Assembly (NCBI GenBank): GCA_963727955.1
Contig: CAVSII010000002.1
Location: 1 to 64,000 of the forward strand
Origin: Bog-756 sp963727955
GTDB lineage: Bacteria; Actinomycetota; Acidimicrobiia; Acidimicrobiales; RAAP-2
Length of the DNA stretch: 64,000 nt
Direction of reading: 5' to 3'
Shown: one piece after another, positions 1 through 8,824 of the stretch
Layout of the letters: every line of letters begins with the position of its first letter
Numbering within the stretch: the stretch's first letter is position 1
Position numbers and translations under genes: made by a program
The notes under the pieces: model-generated
The model's input: the letters and a program-made list of their open reading frames with translations, nothing else
What the model was told of the DNA's origin: nothing
The model's database searches: none

Positions 1-1
1 T

Positions 2-844
2 CGTCATTTCACCCACTCCAAGGTGATGGCCTGGGTGGCCATCGACCGTGCCATCAAGACGGCGGAGAAGTACGACTTCGACGGGCCGGTCGACCGCTGG
101 AAGAAGGTACGTGAGGAGATCCACGACCAGGTGTGCGACCAGGGTTACAACGCCTCGAAGGGCTCCTTCACCCAGTACTACGGATCGGACCAGCTCGATG
201 CCAGTCTGCTCATGATCCCTCTGGTCGGATTCCTCCCCGCTCACGACCCGCGGGTCCGAGGGACCATCGAGGCGGTCGAGCGGGAGCTGGTGGACGGAGG
301 CTTCGTCCTCCGCTACCGGACGGTCGACACCGGCGACGTGGACGGTCTGACCGGACGGGAGGGAGCCTTTCTGGCCTGTTCGTTCTGGTTGGCCGACTGC
401 CTCGGCATGCTGGGCCGCGACCATGATGCCCGCCAGCTGCTCGACCGACTGCTCGGACTGCGCAACGACCTCGGACTCCTCTCCGAGGAATACGACCCGG
501 TGGCCGGGTGCCTGGTCGGCAACTTCCCCCAAGCTTTCTCGCACGTGTCACTGGTCAACTCGGCGTCGAAACTGTCCGGTCACGACAAGCCATCGTCCAG
601 CCATGTCATCCTCGGGCTGGCCCAGCCGCGCCCTCAGCACCTCGAGAACCGGCTCGGGAGACAAGCGTCTCATCGGACTCAACGCCCGCACCATGATCGA
701 CCGCCTGACCCGACCCACAGCGCCCGAGGGACGGGCGGCCCACGTGGTTCGAGAAGCCATCGGCGCTCCTCCCGCATCGATCATCAACCAGCGCGGAAAA
801 CCGACCCGTCCACCGGGAGGACGTGCGAAGGTCGGTGCCACTAA
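2..844 (+). CDS. GH15 glucoamylase/trehalase-like glycosidase, C-terminal part (partial, 5' end outside window)
   Basis: The frame is already open at the window edge (RHFTHSKVMAWVA...), so only the 3' part of the gene is seen. The translated piece has the alpha-helical look of the glycoside hydrolase family 15 catalytic domain. It includes a LLSEEYDP segment, where the family's general-base glutamate lies, and the near-terminal GNFPQAFSHVSLVNSA block. GH15 enzymes hydrolyse alpha-glucosidic bonds from non-reducing ends of starch-like glucans or trehalose. Family-like sequence stops near base 590; after that the same frame becomes Arg/Pro/His-rich noise up to the stop at 842-844. This suggests a frameshift at about 600-690 or an abnormal C-terminus. 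Whether the basic segment that follows belonged to this protein cannot be decided from one window. Confidence 0.75.
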   Translation, partial: RHFTHSKVMAWVAIDRAIKTAEKYDFDGPVDRWKKVREEIHDQVCDQGYNASKGSFTQYYGSDQLDASLLMIPLVGFLPAHDPRVRGTIEAVERELVDGGFVLRYRTVDTGDVDGLTGREGAFLACSFWLADCLGMLGRDHDARQLLDRLLGLRNDLGLLSEEYDPVAGCLVGNFPQAFSHVSLVNSASKLSGHDKPSSSHVILGLAQPRPQHLENRLGRQASHRTQRPHHDRPPDPTHSARGTGGPRGSRSHRRSSRIDHQPARKTDPSTGRTCEGRCH

Positions 845-1146
845 ATCGGCCGCCCTCAAAAAGACGGCCAAAGCGGCTATCAAGAAAAAGGCGGGCGTGA
901 ACAACGGCGACCGCACCGCCACCAAGCCGGCGGTCTCGAAGAAATCGGCACCGGCCAAGAAGACCGTGGCCACGGCGGCTACGGCCACAAGAGCCGCAGC
1001 CAACAAGGTGGGCTCTCGGGCCGCTCCAGCCAAGACGACGCAAGAAGACAGCCAAGGCGACCAAGAAAACAGCCAAGACGACCAAGAAAACAGCCAAGAC
1101 GACCAAGCGGGCCACGAGGTCGGGTGCCGGTGGCGCCCGAGGATGA
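603..1146 (+). pseudogene. Lys/Ala/Thr-rich histone H1-like basic stretch, frameshifted
   Basis: In the frame of base 603 the sequence becomes very basic from about 842 (KKTAKAAIKKK, SKKSAPAKKT). At about 1041 the same composition jumps to the +1 frame, where three KKTAK(A/T)T heptads follow and end in GARG-stop at 1144-1146. Removing one C near 1041 joins PAKTT to KKTAKATKK without a break, so a single-base indel is the simplest explanation. Such tails resemble the DNA-binding C-termini of histone H1-like, HupB or AlgP-type bacterial proteins. It may be its own small gene or the tail of the upstream GH15 reading frame; no convincing start or ribosome binding site was found. The stop overlaps the ATG of the next gene (ATGA). 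Confidence 0.45.
1041..1103 (+). repeat. Three 21-bp tandem units encoding KKTAKTT heptads
   Basis: Three head-to-tail 21-base units lie at 1041-1061, 1062-1082 and 1083-1103; the second and third are identical. In the frame that ends at 1146 each unit encodes one basic heptad of the KKTAK(A/T)T type. The unit length is a multiple of three, so copy-number change would lengthen or shorten the basic tail without shifting frame. Confidence 0.8.
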
Positions 1147-2117
1147 CGGACGTCGGGTCGGGGAGCGGGACCGATCTCCCTCAGCCGGGGACCCGGGTGG
1201 CCGACGGTGTCATCCAGTTGGACACCCTGCTCGGGGGTTGGGAGCGGGTCACGGCCGGTTACCTGATCGAAGGAGAGAGCCCCATCCTGGTGGAGACCGG
1301 GAGCCAGAGCTCGGTCCCGGTGCTCCTGGCCGAGCTGGACCGGCTCGGTTTCGGACCCGGCGACCTGGCCGGCGTGGTCGTCACCCACATCCACCTCGAC
1401 CATGCCGGAGGGGTGGGAGATGTGGCCCGGGCCTTTCCCGCGGCCACCGTCTTCAGGTCCACCCGAAGGGAGCTCGCCATCTGGCCGATCCCGACCCGGC
1501 TCATCGACTCGGCTGGCCACGTCTACGGACCCCTTCTCGACTCGCTCTACGGGCGGCTCGACCCGACGCCGGCCGAACGGATCCACGTGCTCGACGACGG
1601 CGAGTCGATCCGGGTCGGACCGGCCCGCTCGCTGGTGGCCGTGGACTCGCCGGGCCACGCCAAGCATCACGTCGCTCTGCACGACACCCTCAGCGGGGTC
1701 CTGTTCGCCGGCGACGCGGTGGGGGTGAAGCTGCCCGACGCCGGTGTGCTTCGACCTTCGACTCCGCCACCCGACTTCGACCTGGACCAGGCTCTCCACT
1801 CCTTGCACCGGTTCACCAAGCGCCGTCCCACCGGACTGGCCCTGGCCCACTACGGCTTGCTGGTCGACCCGCTCGATGTGCTCGACGAAGCCGAAGGGAC
1901 GCTGCGGCAGTGGGCCGAAGTGGCGGAGGCGGCCTTCCTCGCCGGCGAGGACGTGGCCGTCGCCCTCGAGCGAGCGTTCGCCTCCGATCTCGACGGCGTG
2001 CACGAGGGCCACCGACACAAGCTCGAGGTGATGAACGGTGTGCACTCGAATGCCGCCGGGCTGACCCGTTGGCTTTCCCACCAGGCCCGAGGCGACGACA
2101 CGGGTTCCGATGGGTGA
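1143..2117 (+). CDS. Metallo-beta-lactamase-fold hydrolase
   Basis: A 324-residue protein of the metallo-beta-lactamase superfamily. The metal-binding signature THIHLDHAGG lies at residues 81-90. It is followed by DSPGHAKHH (third histidine region), FAGDAVG (bridging aspartate region) and a late LAHYG segment. A two-metal hydrolase of the glyoxalase-II or lactonase-like type is expected, probably cytoplasmic because no signal peptide is visible. The ATG at 1143 overlaps the stop of the basic frame upstream (ATGA); the longer open frame upstream is Lys-rich and not part of the fold. No partner gene indicates the substrate. Confidence 0.85.
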   Translation: MTDVGSGSGTDLPQPGTRVADGVIQLDTLLGGWERVTAGYLIEGESPILVETGSQSSVPVLLAELDRLGFGPGDLAGVVVTHIHLDHAGGVGDVARAFPAATVFRSTRRELAIWPIPTRLIDSAGHVYGPLLDSLYGRLDPTPAERIHVLDDGESIRVGPARSLVAVDSPGHAKHHVALHDTLSGVLFAGDAVGVKLPDAGVLRPSTPPPDFDLDQALHSLHRFTKRRPTGLALAHYGLLVDPLDVLDEAEGTLRQWAEVAEAAFLAGEDVAVALERAFASDLDGVHEGHRHKLEVMNGVHSNAAGLTRWLSHQARGDDTGSDG

Positions 2118-2368
2118 ACGGATCCGGTTCGGCTGACGACGGCGCCCCCGGTGCCTACATCGCCCGGTCGGCCGGGGGTGAGCGTCCGATGGCGGCTCGG
2201 GCTCATCGACCGCCCTCCACGAACCGGCCAGTGGTCATTGGCCGTGAGGAGGCCGATCGGTTTGGTTGGACAGGGCTTGCGCTGGCCGCCCTGCTGGTAT
2301 TCAATGGCCGGTAGGTACTGACCGCGCCATCGCCGGGGTGTCGAGTGTGGCCGGAGAGGGGTCTTCTC

Positions 2369-2456
2369 GATGAGCACTGTGTTCCGATGAGCTGTGTTTC
2401 GTCTTTGATGAGCACTGTGTTGCGATGAGCACTGTGTTGCGATGAGCATTGTGTTC
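2369..2456 (+). repeat. About five 16-17-bp tandem repeats (cGATGAGCACTGTGTTg) running into a start codon
   Basis: Imperfect head-to-tail copies of a 17-base unit around GATGAGCACTGTGTT lie at about 2369-2385, 2385-2400, 2406-2422, 2423-2439 and 2440-2456. The last copy contains the ATG at 2442 that opens the membrane protein downstream, so earlier copies each carry a similar ATGAGC start-like sequence. The unit is not a multiple of three, so the copies are in different frames. The rest of the gap after the MBL gene (2118-2368) shows no convincing gene. Confidence 0.8.
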
Positions 2457-3310
2457 GCCCTGTTGGGGGCGTTCAGCCAGGCCCTCACCTCGGTCCTCCA
2501 GCGGTTGGCCAACATCGCCGGCTCCGACCAGAAGAGGTCGATGTGGGCCACGACAGTGTTCCTGGTCCGCCAGCCCCTGTGGTTGCTGGGGATGGTGTAC
2601 GTGGGCGGAACCTTCGTCTTCACCGCCCTCGCCCTCTACTTCGGCGAGCGTTGGCCACCGTGCAGCCCATCCTGGTCTCCGAGCTCATCTTCACCCTGGC
2701 TCTTCGCACCTTCTGGTTGCACGGATGCCACCGGCACCGCGGACCTGGGGTGCCGCCGCTCTTCTCTGTGCCGGCCTCATCGGGTTCCTGGTGGTTGCTC
2801 AACCCCACGAAGGACACGGCCATCCCACCGCGGCCGGCTGGGTGGTGGCCGTCGGGAGCCGATCGGTCCTGGTCGTGGTGCTGATCATCGCCAGTCGGTG
2901 GGGGTCGCCGCCCCGTCGCGCGCCGCCCTGCTCGGGGCGGCCGCCGCCCTGGTGTGGGCCATCGACGCCGCCTTCGTCGAGGCCCCGATGCTCTGGCTCG
3001 TTGCGGCTGGCTGGGCATTTCCTGCACTGGTCGGTGTCACGGTGGTGCTCAGCGGCGTGGTCGGCACCATTCTCCCTCGAGTCGGCCTCGCCATGGGCCC
3101 GCTGGCCGCCTCCCAGTCGGCCCTCCTGATCGTCGATCCGTTGGCCAGCATCGCCCTGGGATCGAGCTGTTTCGCGAACAGCTCGACAACTCGCCGCTCG
3201 CCGTCACCTTCGAGGTGTCTTCCTCCTCCCCATGTTCGCCGGGTCGTGCTGCTGTCGCGATGAGCTCCTCCGGAGATGAAGGCCGCACCCGTCGTTCCCC
3301 AAGCTGGTGA
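2442..3310 (+). pseudogene. DMT/EamA-type multi-helix membrane protein, broken by several frameshifts
   Basis: Hydrophobic segments typical of a drug/metabolite-transporter-like protein are spread over three frames. The start frame gives MSIVFALLGAFSQALTSVL and LWLLGMVYVGG. The next frame gives LATVQPILVSELIFTLAL, another LLCAGLIGFLVVAQP, then AALVWAIDAAFVEAP and VDPLASIALG in the start frame again. The end (IELFREQLDNSPLAVTFEV) is in a third frame. Stitched together these make a plausible membrane protein of about 290 residues, so at least four indels interrupt it. The true stop could be 3263 or 3310 depending on the last shift. Assembly error is as likely as decay, because the residues remain well conserved on both sides of each shift. 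Confidence 0.6.
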
Positions 3311-3352
3311 GGACCGCGATGGCCCGCCCGCCCGGCCTGAGCCGGAAGGGGC

Positions 3353-5879
3353 TCACTCGACGGCGATGGCAGCCAGGACGTCGAGTCGGGCGGCGCGACG
3401 GGCCGGCCAGGTGGCCGCCCAAGGCCCAACAAGGCGGACAGACCAGGAACACGTCAGGCTGGCGATGGGGAAGACGATGTCGGTGATCCCCTGTTGTTTG
3501 AGTGAGGCGGCGAAGGCAATGCCCAGGGCGGTGCCGACCAGCACTCCGATGATGGCCCCGAACACGGAAATTATGACCGCTTCCGATCGGATCATGGCCC
3601 GGACCTGTCGACCTTTCGTCCCGACCGCCCGGAGGAGACCGATCTCGTGGGTCCGCTCGAACACCGAGAGCATGAGGGTGTTGACGATGCCGATGAGGGC
3701 GATGACCACCGCCAGGGCCAACAGGGCATAGACCAGGCCCAGCAGCTGGTCGACCTGCTGCTGTTGCGACTTCTCGAACTGGGCCCGGGTCTGGATCTGC
3801 AGGTTCGGATAGGTGGTCTTCAACCGGGCATCGAGCGCGGCGCTGAGGGACGGGTTGACCCGTCGGTACGGAGGAGGACGGCTACGGGGAGCGGGTCGTT
3901 GAAATGGTCGAGGAAGAACCGATCGCTGACCAGGTAACTGCCGAGAAGGGAATTGGGCTTGTAGATGCCACCGATGGTCATGGTGGACCGGCCGGTTTCG
4001 GCGAAGGTGGGCCGGACCACGGAGCCCACTGCCAGGTGATCGTTGTTGGCCGTGGTGGTGTCGATGAGGAGGTGCCCCGGGCCAGGGCCGGCTGTCCCGA
4101 ACCGGCATCCATCCGCAGGATGACGGTATCGGCCAGATGGTCGGCGGCCACGGCGGTGAGCCCGGTCGGTGAGCCCCGGATCTCGAACTGACCGCTGTAC
4201 ACGGTCGAGACGGCACCCACGCCGGGAACCTTCTCCGCCTCGGTGGCCACCGAACTGCTGAACGAGCCCGACCCGTTGCCCGAGGAGGTGATGATGTAGT
4301 CGGCGCTGACCGCCTCGTCGACACTGCTGGTGGCCGATTTCGAAGTGAGGCGCCGAAGACGGCGATGGTCGATACCAGGGCCAGGCCGACCATCAACGCC
4401 GAGGACGTCTGGGCCGTGCGCCGCGGGCTCCGCATGGAGTCTCGCGTCCTGCTTGCCCGAAATGCCGAGGAGCCCGGCCAAGGGACGACCGACCCCGCCG
4501 GCCACCGGTCGGGCCACAACGGGGGCCAGCATGCCGATGCCCACGAACACGGCCACCGCCCCCAGACCGACCAGCTGGATGGCCGGTTTGGTGAGGCCCG
4601 CCACCAGGGCGGCCACGCCGAGGAGGGCGATGATGCCGCCGACCAGGATCTCCGCCGGGACGATTCGGCGTCCGACCGGGCGTGGTCGGAGAGAGCGGCC
4701 ACCGGTGGGATTCTCACCGCTCGCCGTGCCGGGCTGAGTGCCGAAACCACGGTGACCCCGACGCCGACCACGAGAGCGGCCACCACGGTGTGGAACTCGA
4801 AGACCAGGGGACCGGTGGGCAGGGTGATGCCGAATCCCTTGAGCAGGGCCTCAATACCCACGGCGCCGAGCACCCCCAGTCCGAGACCGACCAGGGAGGC
4901 CACCAGGCCGACCAGGGCCGCCTCGAGCAGAACCGAACGGAATACCTGGCGGCGGCTGGCCCCGACGATTCGGAATAGGGCCAGCTCCTTGGTGCGCTGG
5001 CCAACCAGGATGGAGAAGGTGTTGAAGATGGTGAAGCCGCCCACGAACAGGGAAATGAAGGCGAACACCAACAAAGCCGTCGAGAAGAAGGACAGAGCCT
5101 GGTTGATGGAAGCGGTCTGCTCGGCGGCCACTGTCTGTCCGGTGACCACCTCCACCCCGGCAGGCAGGACGGCAGCGATCGACTTCTCGACGGCTGCCTT
5201 GTCGGCGCCCGGTCGGGTCAGGACCAGGATGGAGTCGTAGCGCCCGGCCTCACCGAACAGGTGCTGAGCGGTGGGCAAGTCGAAGGCAGCCAATGTCGCT
5301 CCGGCCAGATTGTCGGCCGTCCCGAACCGGACCAGTCCGGAGATCAGGAAGGTCTGCGGTGGACCGGCCAGAAGGATGCGCACGTGGTCCCCCACCGCGA
5401 AGTGGTACTTGGTGGCCGTCCCTTCGTCCATGACCACTTGGTCGGCCTGGTGGGGGCGGTCCCGGCCACCAGGTCGAGGGAGGACAGCTGGGCGTTGGGA
5501 TCGAAGGAGAAGCCGAGGGTGGGCGCCCCCCCGGTGGTGATGGCCTTGCCGTCGGGGGCCACGAACTGGGCATAGCCGCTCACGCTCCCCTCGGCATAAG
5601 CCACCCCCGGTAGGCGGCGGACCGCCACGGCAATGGATTGGGGATCGGGTTGCGGACGGCGGTGCCACTGTTGTCGTTGCCGCTGAAGGCCGCTTTCCCC
5701 CGGATGGCGAAATCGACGTTCTGGTAGACATGGCCGAAAAGGGTGGTGAAGGTGTCGTGCAGGGTGTCGGTCAGCACCAGCGTTCCCGAGATGAAGGTCA
5801 CGCCGAGCACGATGGCCAGGGCGGTCAGACCCAACCGCAGTTTGTGGGCCAACAGGCCCTTGATCGTCACCTTCCACAT
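3353..5879 (-). pseudogene. ABC transporter permease, FtsX/MacB family, broken by multiple frameshifts
   Basis: Reading down from the ATG at 5879 the frame opens with MWKVTIKGLLAHKLRLGL and an N-terminal helix. It continues through a periplasmic-type domain and an FtsX helix pair (FFSTALLVFAFISLFVGG, then GQRTKELALFRIVGASRRQV). It ends with a second FtsX unit (LALAVVIALIGIVNTLML, then ERTHEIGLLRAVGTKGRQV) and the final RRAARLDVLAAIAVE. Family sequence switches frame near 5645, 5455, 4670, 4450, 4345, 4040, 3865 and 3420-3460. The total of about 840 residues is right for this family. The start lies one base beyond the stop of the ATPase gene upstream, forming a two-gene efflux or lipoprotein-release type transporter. 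Confidence 0.75.
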
Positions 5880-5880
5880 G

Positions 5881-6639
5881 TCAGCCGTCGAGCTGCTTCA
5901 TCTGTTCCAGGATCGAGTCGGCCGTGGGCTCGGCCAGCTCACCGACTACCCCTCCGTCGGCCAGGAAGACCACCCGGTCGGCGTAGGCCGCTCCCCTCGG
6001 GTCGTGGGTGACCATCACGATCGACTGGTCGAACTCGGTGACCGATCGCTTGAGGAAGCCGAGCATCTCGCCGGAGGAATTGGAGTCGAGGTTTCCGGTG
6101 GGCTCGTCGGCGAAGATGAGGTCGGGCCGACCGATGAGCGCCCGGGCACAGGCCACCCTCTGCTGCTGCCCGCCGGACATCTCCGACGGTCGGTGGGTCA
6201 GCCGGTCACCGATCCCCAACTGCTCGACCAGGAAGGCGAACCAGTCCGGGTCGACCTTCCGGCCGGCCAGGTCGGCGGGCAGGGTGATGTTTTCGGAAGC
6301 TGTCAGGGTGGGCACCAGATTGAACGACTGGAACACGAATCCGATCCGGTCCCGCCGCAGCTGTGTGAGGCCGGCGTCGTCGAGGAGCCCGATCTCGCGG
6401 TCGCCCACGAACGTCCGCCCCGACGTGGGGGAGTCGAGGCCGGCCATGCAGTGCATGAGGGTCGACTTCCCCGAGCCGGACGGGCCCATGACGGCGGTGA
6501 AGCGGCCCCGGCCGAACTCCAGCGTGACGCCGTCCAGGGCCCGGACCACGGCGTCGCCCTTGCCGTAGGTCTTGACCAGGTCGACGGCCCGGGCGGCGGC
6601 GGGCGCCCCACCGGAGTTTGTCTGATCGGTGGTTGTCAT
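5881..6639 (-). CDS. ABC transporter ATP-binding protein (MacB/LolD type)
   Basis: A 252-residue intact ATPase with Walker A GPSGSGKST, signature MSGGQQQRV, Walker B LIFADEPTGNLDS and a switch histidine in VMVTHDPRG. This is the pattern of the LolD/MacB/FtsE subfamily that partners FtsX-type permeases. I chose the ATG at 6639 over the upstream ATG at 6666 because it has AGGAAGG six bases before it. The broken permease gene begins immediately downstream on the same strand, so the two are surely co-transcribed. It should energise export or membrane extraction of a substrate that cannot be named here. Confidence 0.92.
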   Translation of the reverse strand: MTTTDQTNSGGAPAAARAVDLVKTYGKGDAVVRALDGVTLEFGRGRFTAVMGPSGSGKSTLMHCMAGLDSPTSGRTFVGDREIGLLDDAGLTQLRRDRIGFVFQSFNLVPTLTASENITLPADLAGRKVDPDWFAFLVEQLGIGDRLTHRPSEMSGGQQQRVACARALIGRPDLIFADEPTGNLDSNSSGEMLGFLKRSVTEFDQSIVMVTHDPRGAAYADRVVFLADGGVVGELAEPTADSILEQMKQLDG

Positions 6640-6810
6640 CACGTGCCTTCCTGGGTCTCGTGACACGGGGCCGGCCGTGCCGCTGCACCTCGATGCCGGC
6701 GGTGGGTCAGGTATGAGCGCTGATCGGCGTCTGGTGGTGGCGACAATTGGCTCGGCCCGAACATAGTGGGTGCCGGTCCGCTGCTGAAAATACCGACCAG
6801 GGGTGGGGCA

Positions 6811-6851
6811 GTGCCGGTGTCAGGGTGCCGTGTCAGGGTGCCGGTGTCAGG
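6811..6851. repeat. Three imperfect 14-bp tandem units at the 3' end of the beta-propeller gene
   Basis: Units of GTGCCGGTGTCAGG lie at 6811-6824, 6825-6837 (one base shorter) and 6838-6851. The third contains the stop codon of the minus-strand beta-propeller gene. Confidence 0.7.
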
Positions 6852-7902
6852 AGATGGTGCGGATGAGGTCGCCGGTGTCGGTGTCCATCTGGGTCAGCGA
6901 GCTGCTCCCCTTGCTCACCACCCAGAGATTGTCGCCGTAGACGGCGGCCGACTGCGGATTGCTGAACAGGTAGGGGCCGTTGGTATTGCACTTCATCCAG
7001 GCCACCGTGCCGGTGCTCGGCTCGATCTGGCTCACCATGGGGGACACGCCCGGGGGGCTGACGGTAAAGACGTAGCCGTCGCCCACGGTGATGGGCCCCG
7101 GCGTAGGCAGGTTGGTGTGGTCGACCACCACCCGCACCACTTTGCCGGTGGCCGCTACCATCTCGGTGGCCGAATCGCCTCCGAAGTTGGCGACCCACAC
7201 GTTGCTGCCGAGGACGGTGACTCCGGTCGGAATGCTGAACTTGTAGGCCGATCCCTTGAGGATGCTGGTCAACGTCATCGTCTGGTCGTCGATAGCGGTC
7301 ACCGAATTGTCGGCACTGTTGGTGACGAAGAGGTCAGCGCCGGCCGCGGCGATCCCCAAGGGAGCGCTGAAGCCGAATTGCGGCCCCGACGCGCTGGCCT
7401 CGATCTGGCCGTCGGGGATGGACACCTTGGTCACCGAACCCGGTGCGTTCAAGACGTACAGATTCCCGTCCCCGGTGGCCAGGGCGATCGGTTCGGTGAA
7501 ACCGGCGATGATTCTGACCAGGGCGTGGCTGGCGGCATCGATCTCGGTCACCGTATCGGCCGACCGGTTGGCCACAAAGAGGTCCCCGCCGGTGGTGACG
7601 ATGGCCGACGGGCTCCCGAATCCGTAGGAGGGCCCAATGATGGTGGTCACGTGCGCACCGGTCGAGGCGTTGACCACGGTGACCGAGTTCCCTCCACCGT
7701 TGGCCACGTAGAGGTCAGCTCCCACCAGGGTGACCGACGTCGGGCTCTGGAGCCCGTAACCGGCCGAGGCCTGGGCTACCGAGGCCGCCGGTGGACCGTG
7801 GAGATGGTGGTCGGCCTTGACCGCCCCGATGGCCAGCACCGCCCCGAGCACGAGGAGTCCCACTCCCACCAGAACCGCCCTGCCCTTGTGGTCGATGAAC
7901 AT
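6847..7902 (-). CDS. Membrane-anchored beta-propeller (YncE/NHL-like) protein
   Basis: A 351-residue protein with a short N-terminal cytoplasmic tail and one hydrophobic helix (AVLVGVGLLVLGAVLAIGAV, residues about 9-28). After it come roughly six repeats of 40-45 residues built on the pattern SPTSVTLVGADLYVANGGGNSVTVVNAS. Repeated DLFVANRSADTVTEID-like cores are the blade signature of YncE/NHL-type beta-propellers. It probably sits outside the membrane as a binding or scaffold protein; no catalytic residues are evident. A GGAG precedes the ATG at 7902. It is transcribed alone, with a small membrane protein gene upstream on the same strand. Confidence 0.8.
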   Translation of the reverse strand: MFIDHKGRAVLVGVGLLVLGAVLAIGAVKADHHLHGPPAASVAQASAGYGLQSPTSVTLVGADLYVANGGGNSVTVVNASTGAHVTTIIGPSYGFGSPSAIVTTGGDLFVANRSADTVTEIDAASHALVRIIAGFTEPIALATGDGNLYVLNAPGSVTKVSIPDGQIEASASGPQFGFSAPLGIAAAGADLFVTNSADNSVTAIDDQTMTLTSILKGSAYKFSIPTGVTVLGSNVWVANFGGDSATEMVAATGKVVRVVVDHTNLPTPGPITVGDGYVFTVSPPGVSPMVSQIEPSTGTVAWMKCNTNGPYLFSNPQSAAVYGDNLWVVSKGSSSLTQMDTDTGDLIRTIS

Positions 7903-8026
7903 GTGCTCCAGCCGATCCTGATCCTCACCCAGCCACGGCCTCCTCGGCGGGACTCAGAGCGGGGGCGAGGTGAACGGTTTGCGATTGTCAACAAAAAGGG
8001 TACTTCACCAGGCCAATCGAGAGGTG

Positions 8027-8425
8027 TCAGTGACCGCCGTCTCCTCCGTCGGCCGGTCCCGCTCCGTCTGCGGGCAGGGTCGGTCCGTCGGTCCGCACCT
8101 CGGTGGCGGTGGCGTCGATGATGCCCCCCCGGCCCGGGCCTCGGGCCGGTGCCTTCCCCCGGGCCACCCGCCAGACCCGCTGGGTGACCAGGGCGACCCC
8201 GGTGACCAGGATGCCGGCCACGATGACGGCCACTACGGCCAGCCCCACGACGGCGAACAGGGCTACGGCCGCCAACCCCACCACGAGCATGAGGACCGAG
8301 CCGAGACATCCGAGGGATGTACCGGGCCCACCCCGACGGGTTACGTAGACACGAGCCACCAGGACCAACTCTCCCGCACCGGGACGTCCGAATCCACTCG
8401 CCTCTTTGGGACGGGCGGGCCCCAT
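8027..8425 (-). CDS. Small membrane protein of unknown function
   Basis: A 132-residue protein with a central hydrophobic stretch long enough for one or two helices (SVLMLVVGLAAVALFAVVGL continuing to about residue 78) and a Gly/Ala/Asp-rich tail. The open frame extends upstream through the tRNA gene, which cannot be coding, so the first ATG after the tRNA (8425) is taken as the start. I do not recognise a family. The tRNA lies 22 bases upstream on the same strand and may share its transcript. Confidence 0.5.
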   Translation of the reverse strand: MGPARPKEASGFGRPGAGELVLVARVYVTRRGGPGTSLGCLGSVLMLVVGLAAVALFAVVGLAVVAVIVAGILVTGVALVTQRVWRVARGKAPARGPGRGGIIDATATEVRTDGPTLPADGAGPADGGDGGH

Positions 8426-8446
8426 GCGCGCCAGGAGGCTACCGGT

Positions 8447-8518
8447 GCGCCCCGGGGGACTCGAACCACCCAACCTGCGGATTAAGAATCCGCTGCTCCA
8501 CCGTTGAGCTAGGGGCGC
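8447..8518 (-). tRNA. tRNA-Lys, anticodon CTT
   Basis: On the minus strand the 72 bases fold as a cloverleaf: 7-bp acceptor GCGCCCC/GGGGCGC, D-stem GCTC/GAGC, anticodon stem GCGGA/TCCGC around loop TTCTTAA, and T-loop TTCGAGT. The anticodon CTT reads AAG (Lys). The T-stem has one central mismatch (GGTGG against CCCCC). No CCA is encoded. The gene lies about 300 bases from, and divergent to, the lysyl-tRNA synthetase gene. Confidence 0.95.
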
Positions 8519-8824
8519 GGCGGCAGCATAAGGCCGGCCCTGGTGGCCGTCAACGATGGATCTGCGGGCAACCGGAGCCGAATCGGACGAGCGCTCAGGG
8601 GGATCCCGGTGGGCAGCTCCCATCTCCACGCCCCGTCGTGGCGACCCACTGACAAGGGGACCGAACTACTGGCAGCAATGATTACGGTTATCGGGAACCA
8701 CCCGGTGATCAAATCGACCTCGACGACAAGGAAGTTCGCGATTTCTGGGTGCCTAAGATGACCAGCGCGATCCTGGCGAAACTGGGACCGATCGACGGGG
8801 CCAACCAAGGAAGAGGGCTTGATC
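8519..8824. other. Intergenic region between tRNA-Lys and lysS
   Basis: This gap must hold the divergent promoters of tRNA-Lys and lysS. A 72-codon frame inside it has no homology I recognise and is probably chance. A possible -10 (TAAGAT) lies at about 8754, without a clear -35. The purine-rich AAGGAAGAGG just before lysS is its ribosome binding site. Confidence 0.4.

Noticed and set aside
606..2081. 491-codon minus-strand open frame opposite the MBL gene
   Set aside because: The plus strand encodes a clear metallo-beta-lactamase with its metal motif; the antisense frame is GC-driven.
6766..8121. 451-codon plus-strand frame opposite the beta-propeller gene
   Set aside because: His/Gly/Arg-rich translation without a fold; the minus strand has clear propeller blades and a membrane anchor.
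8426..8629. N-terminal extension of the small membrane protein through the tRNA gene
   Set aside because: The open frame overlaps the full tRNA cloverleaf; the ATG after the tRNA is the credible start.
8543..8761. 72-codon frame between tRNA-Lys and lysS
   Set aside because: No homology recognised, no ribosome binding site, and it occupies the space needed for the two promoters.
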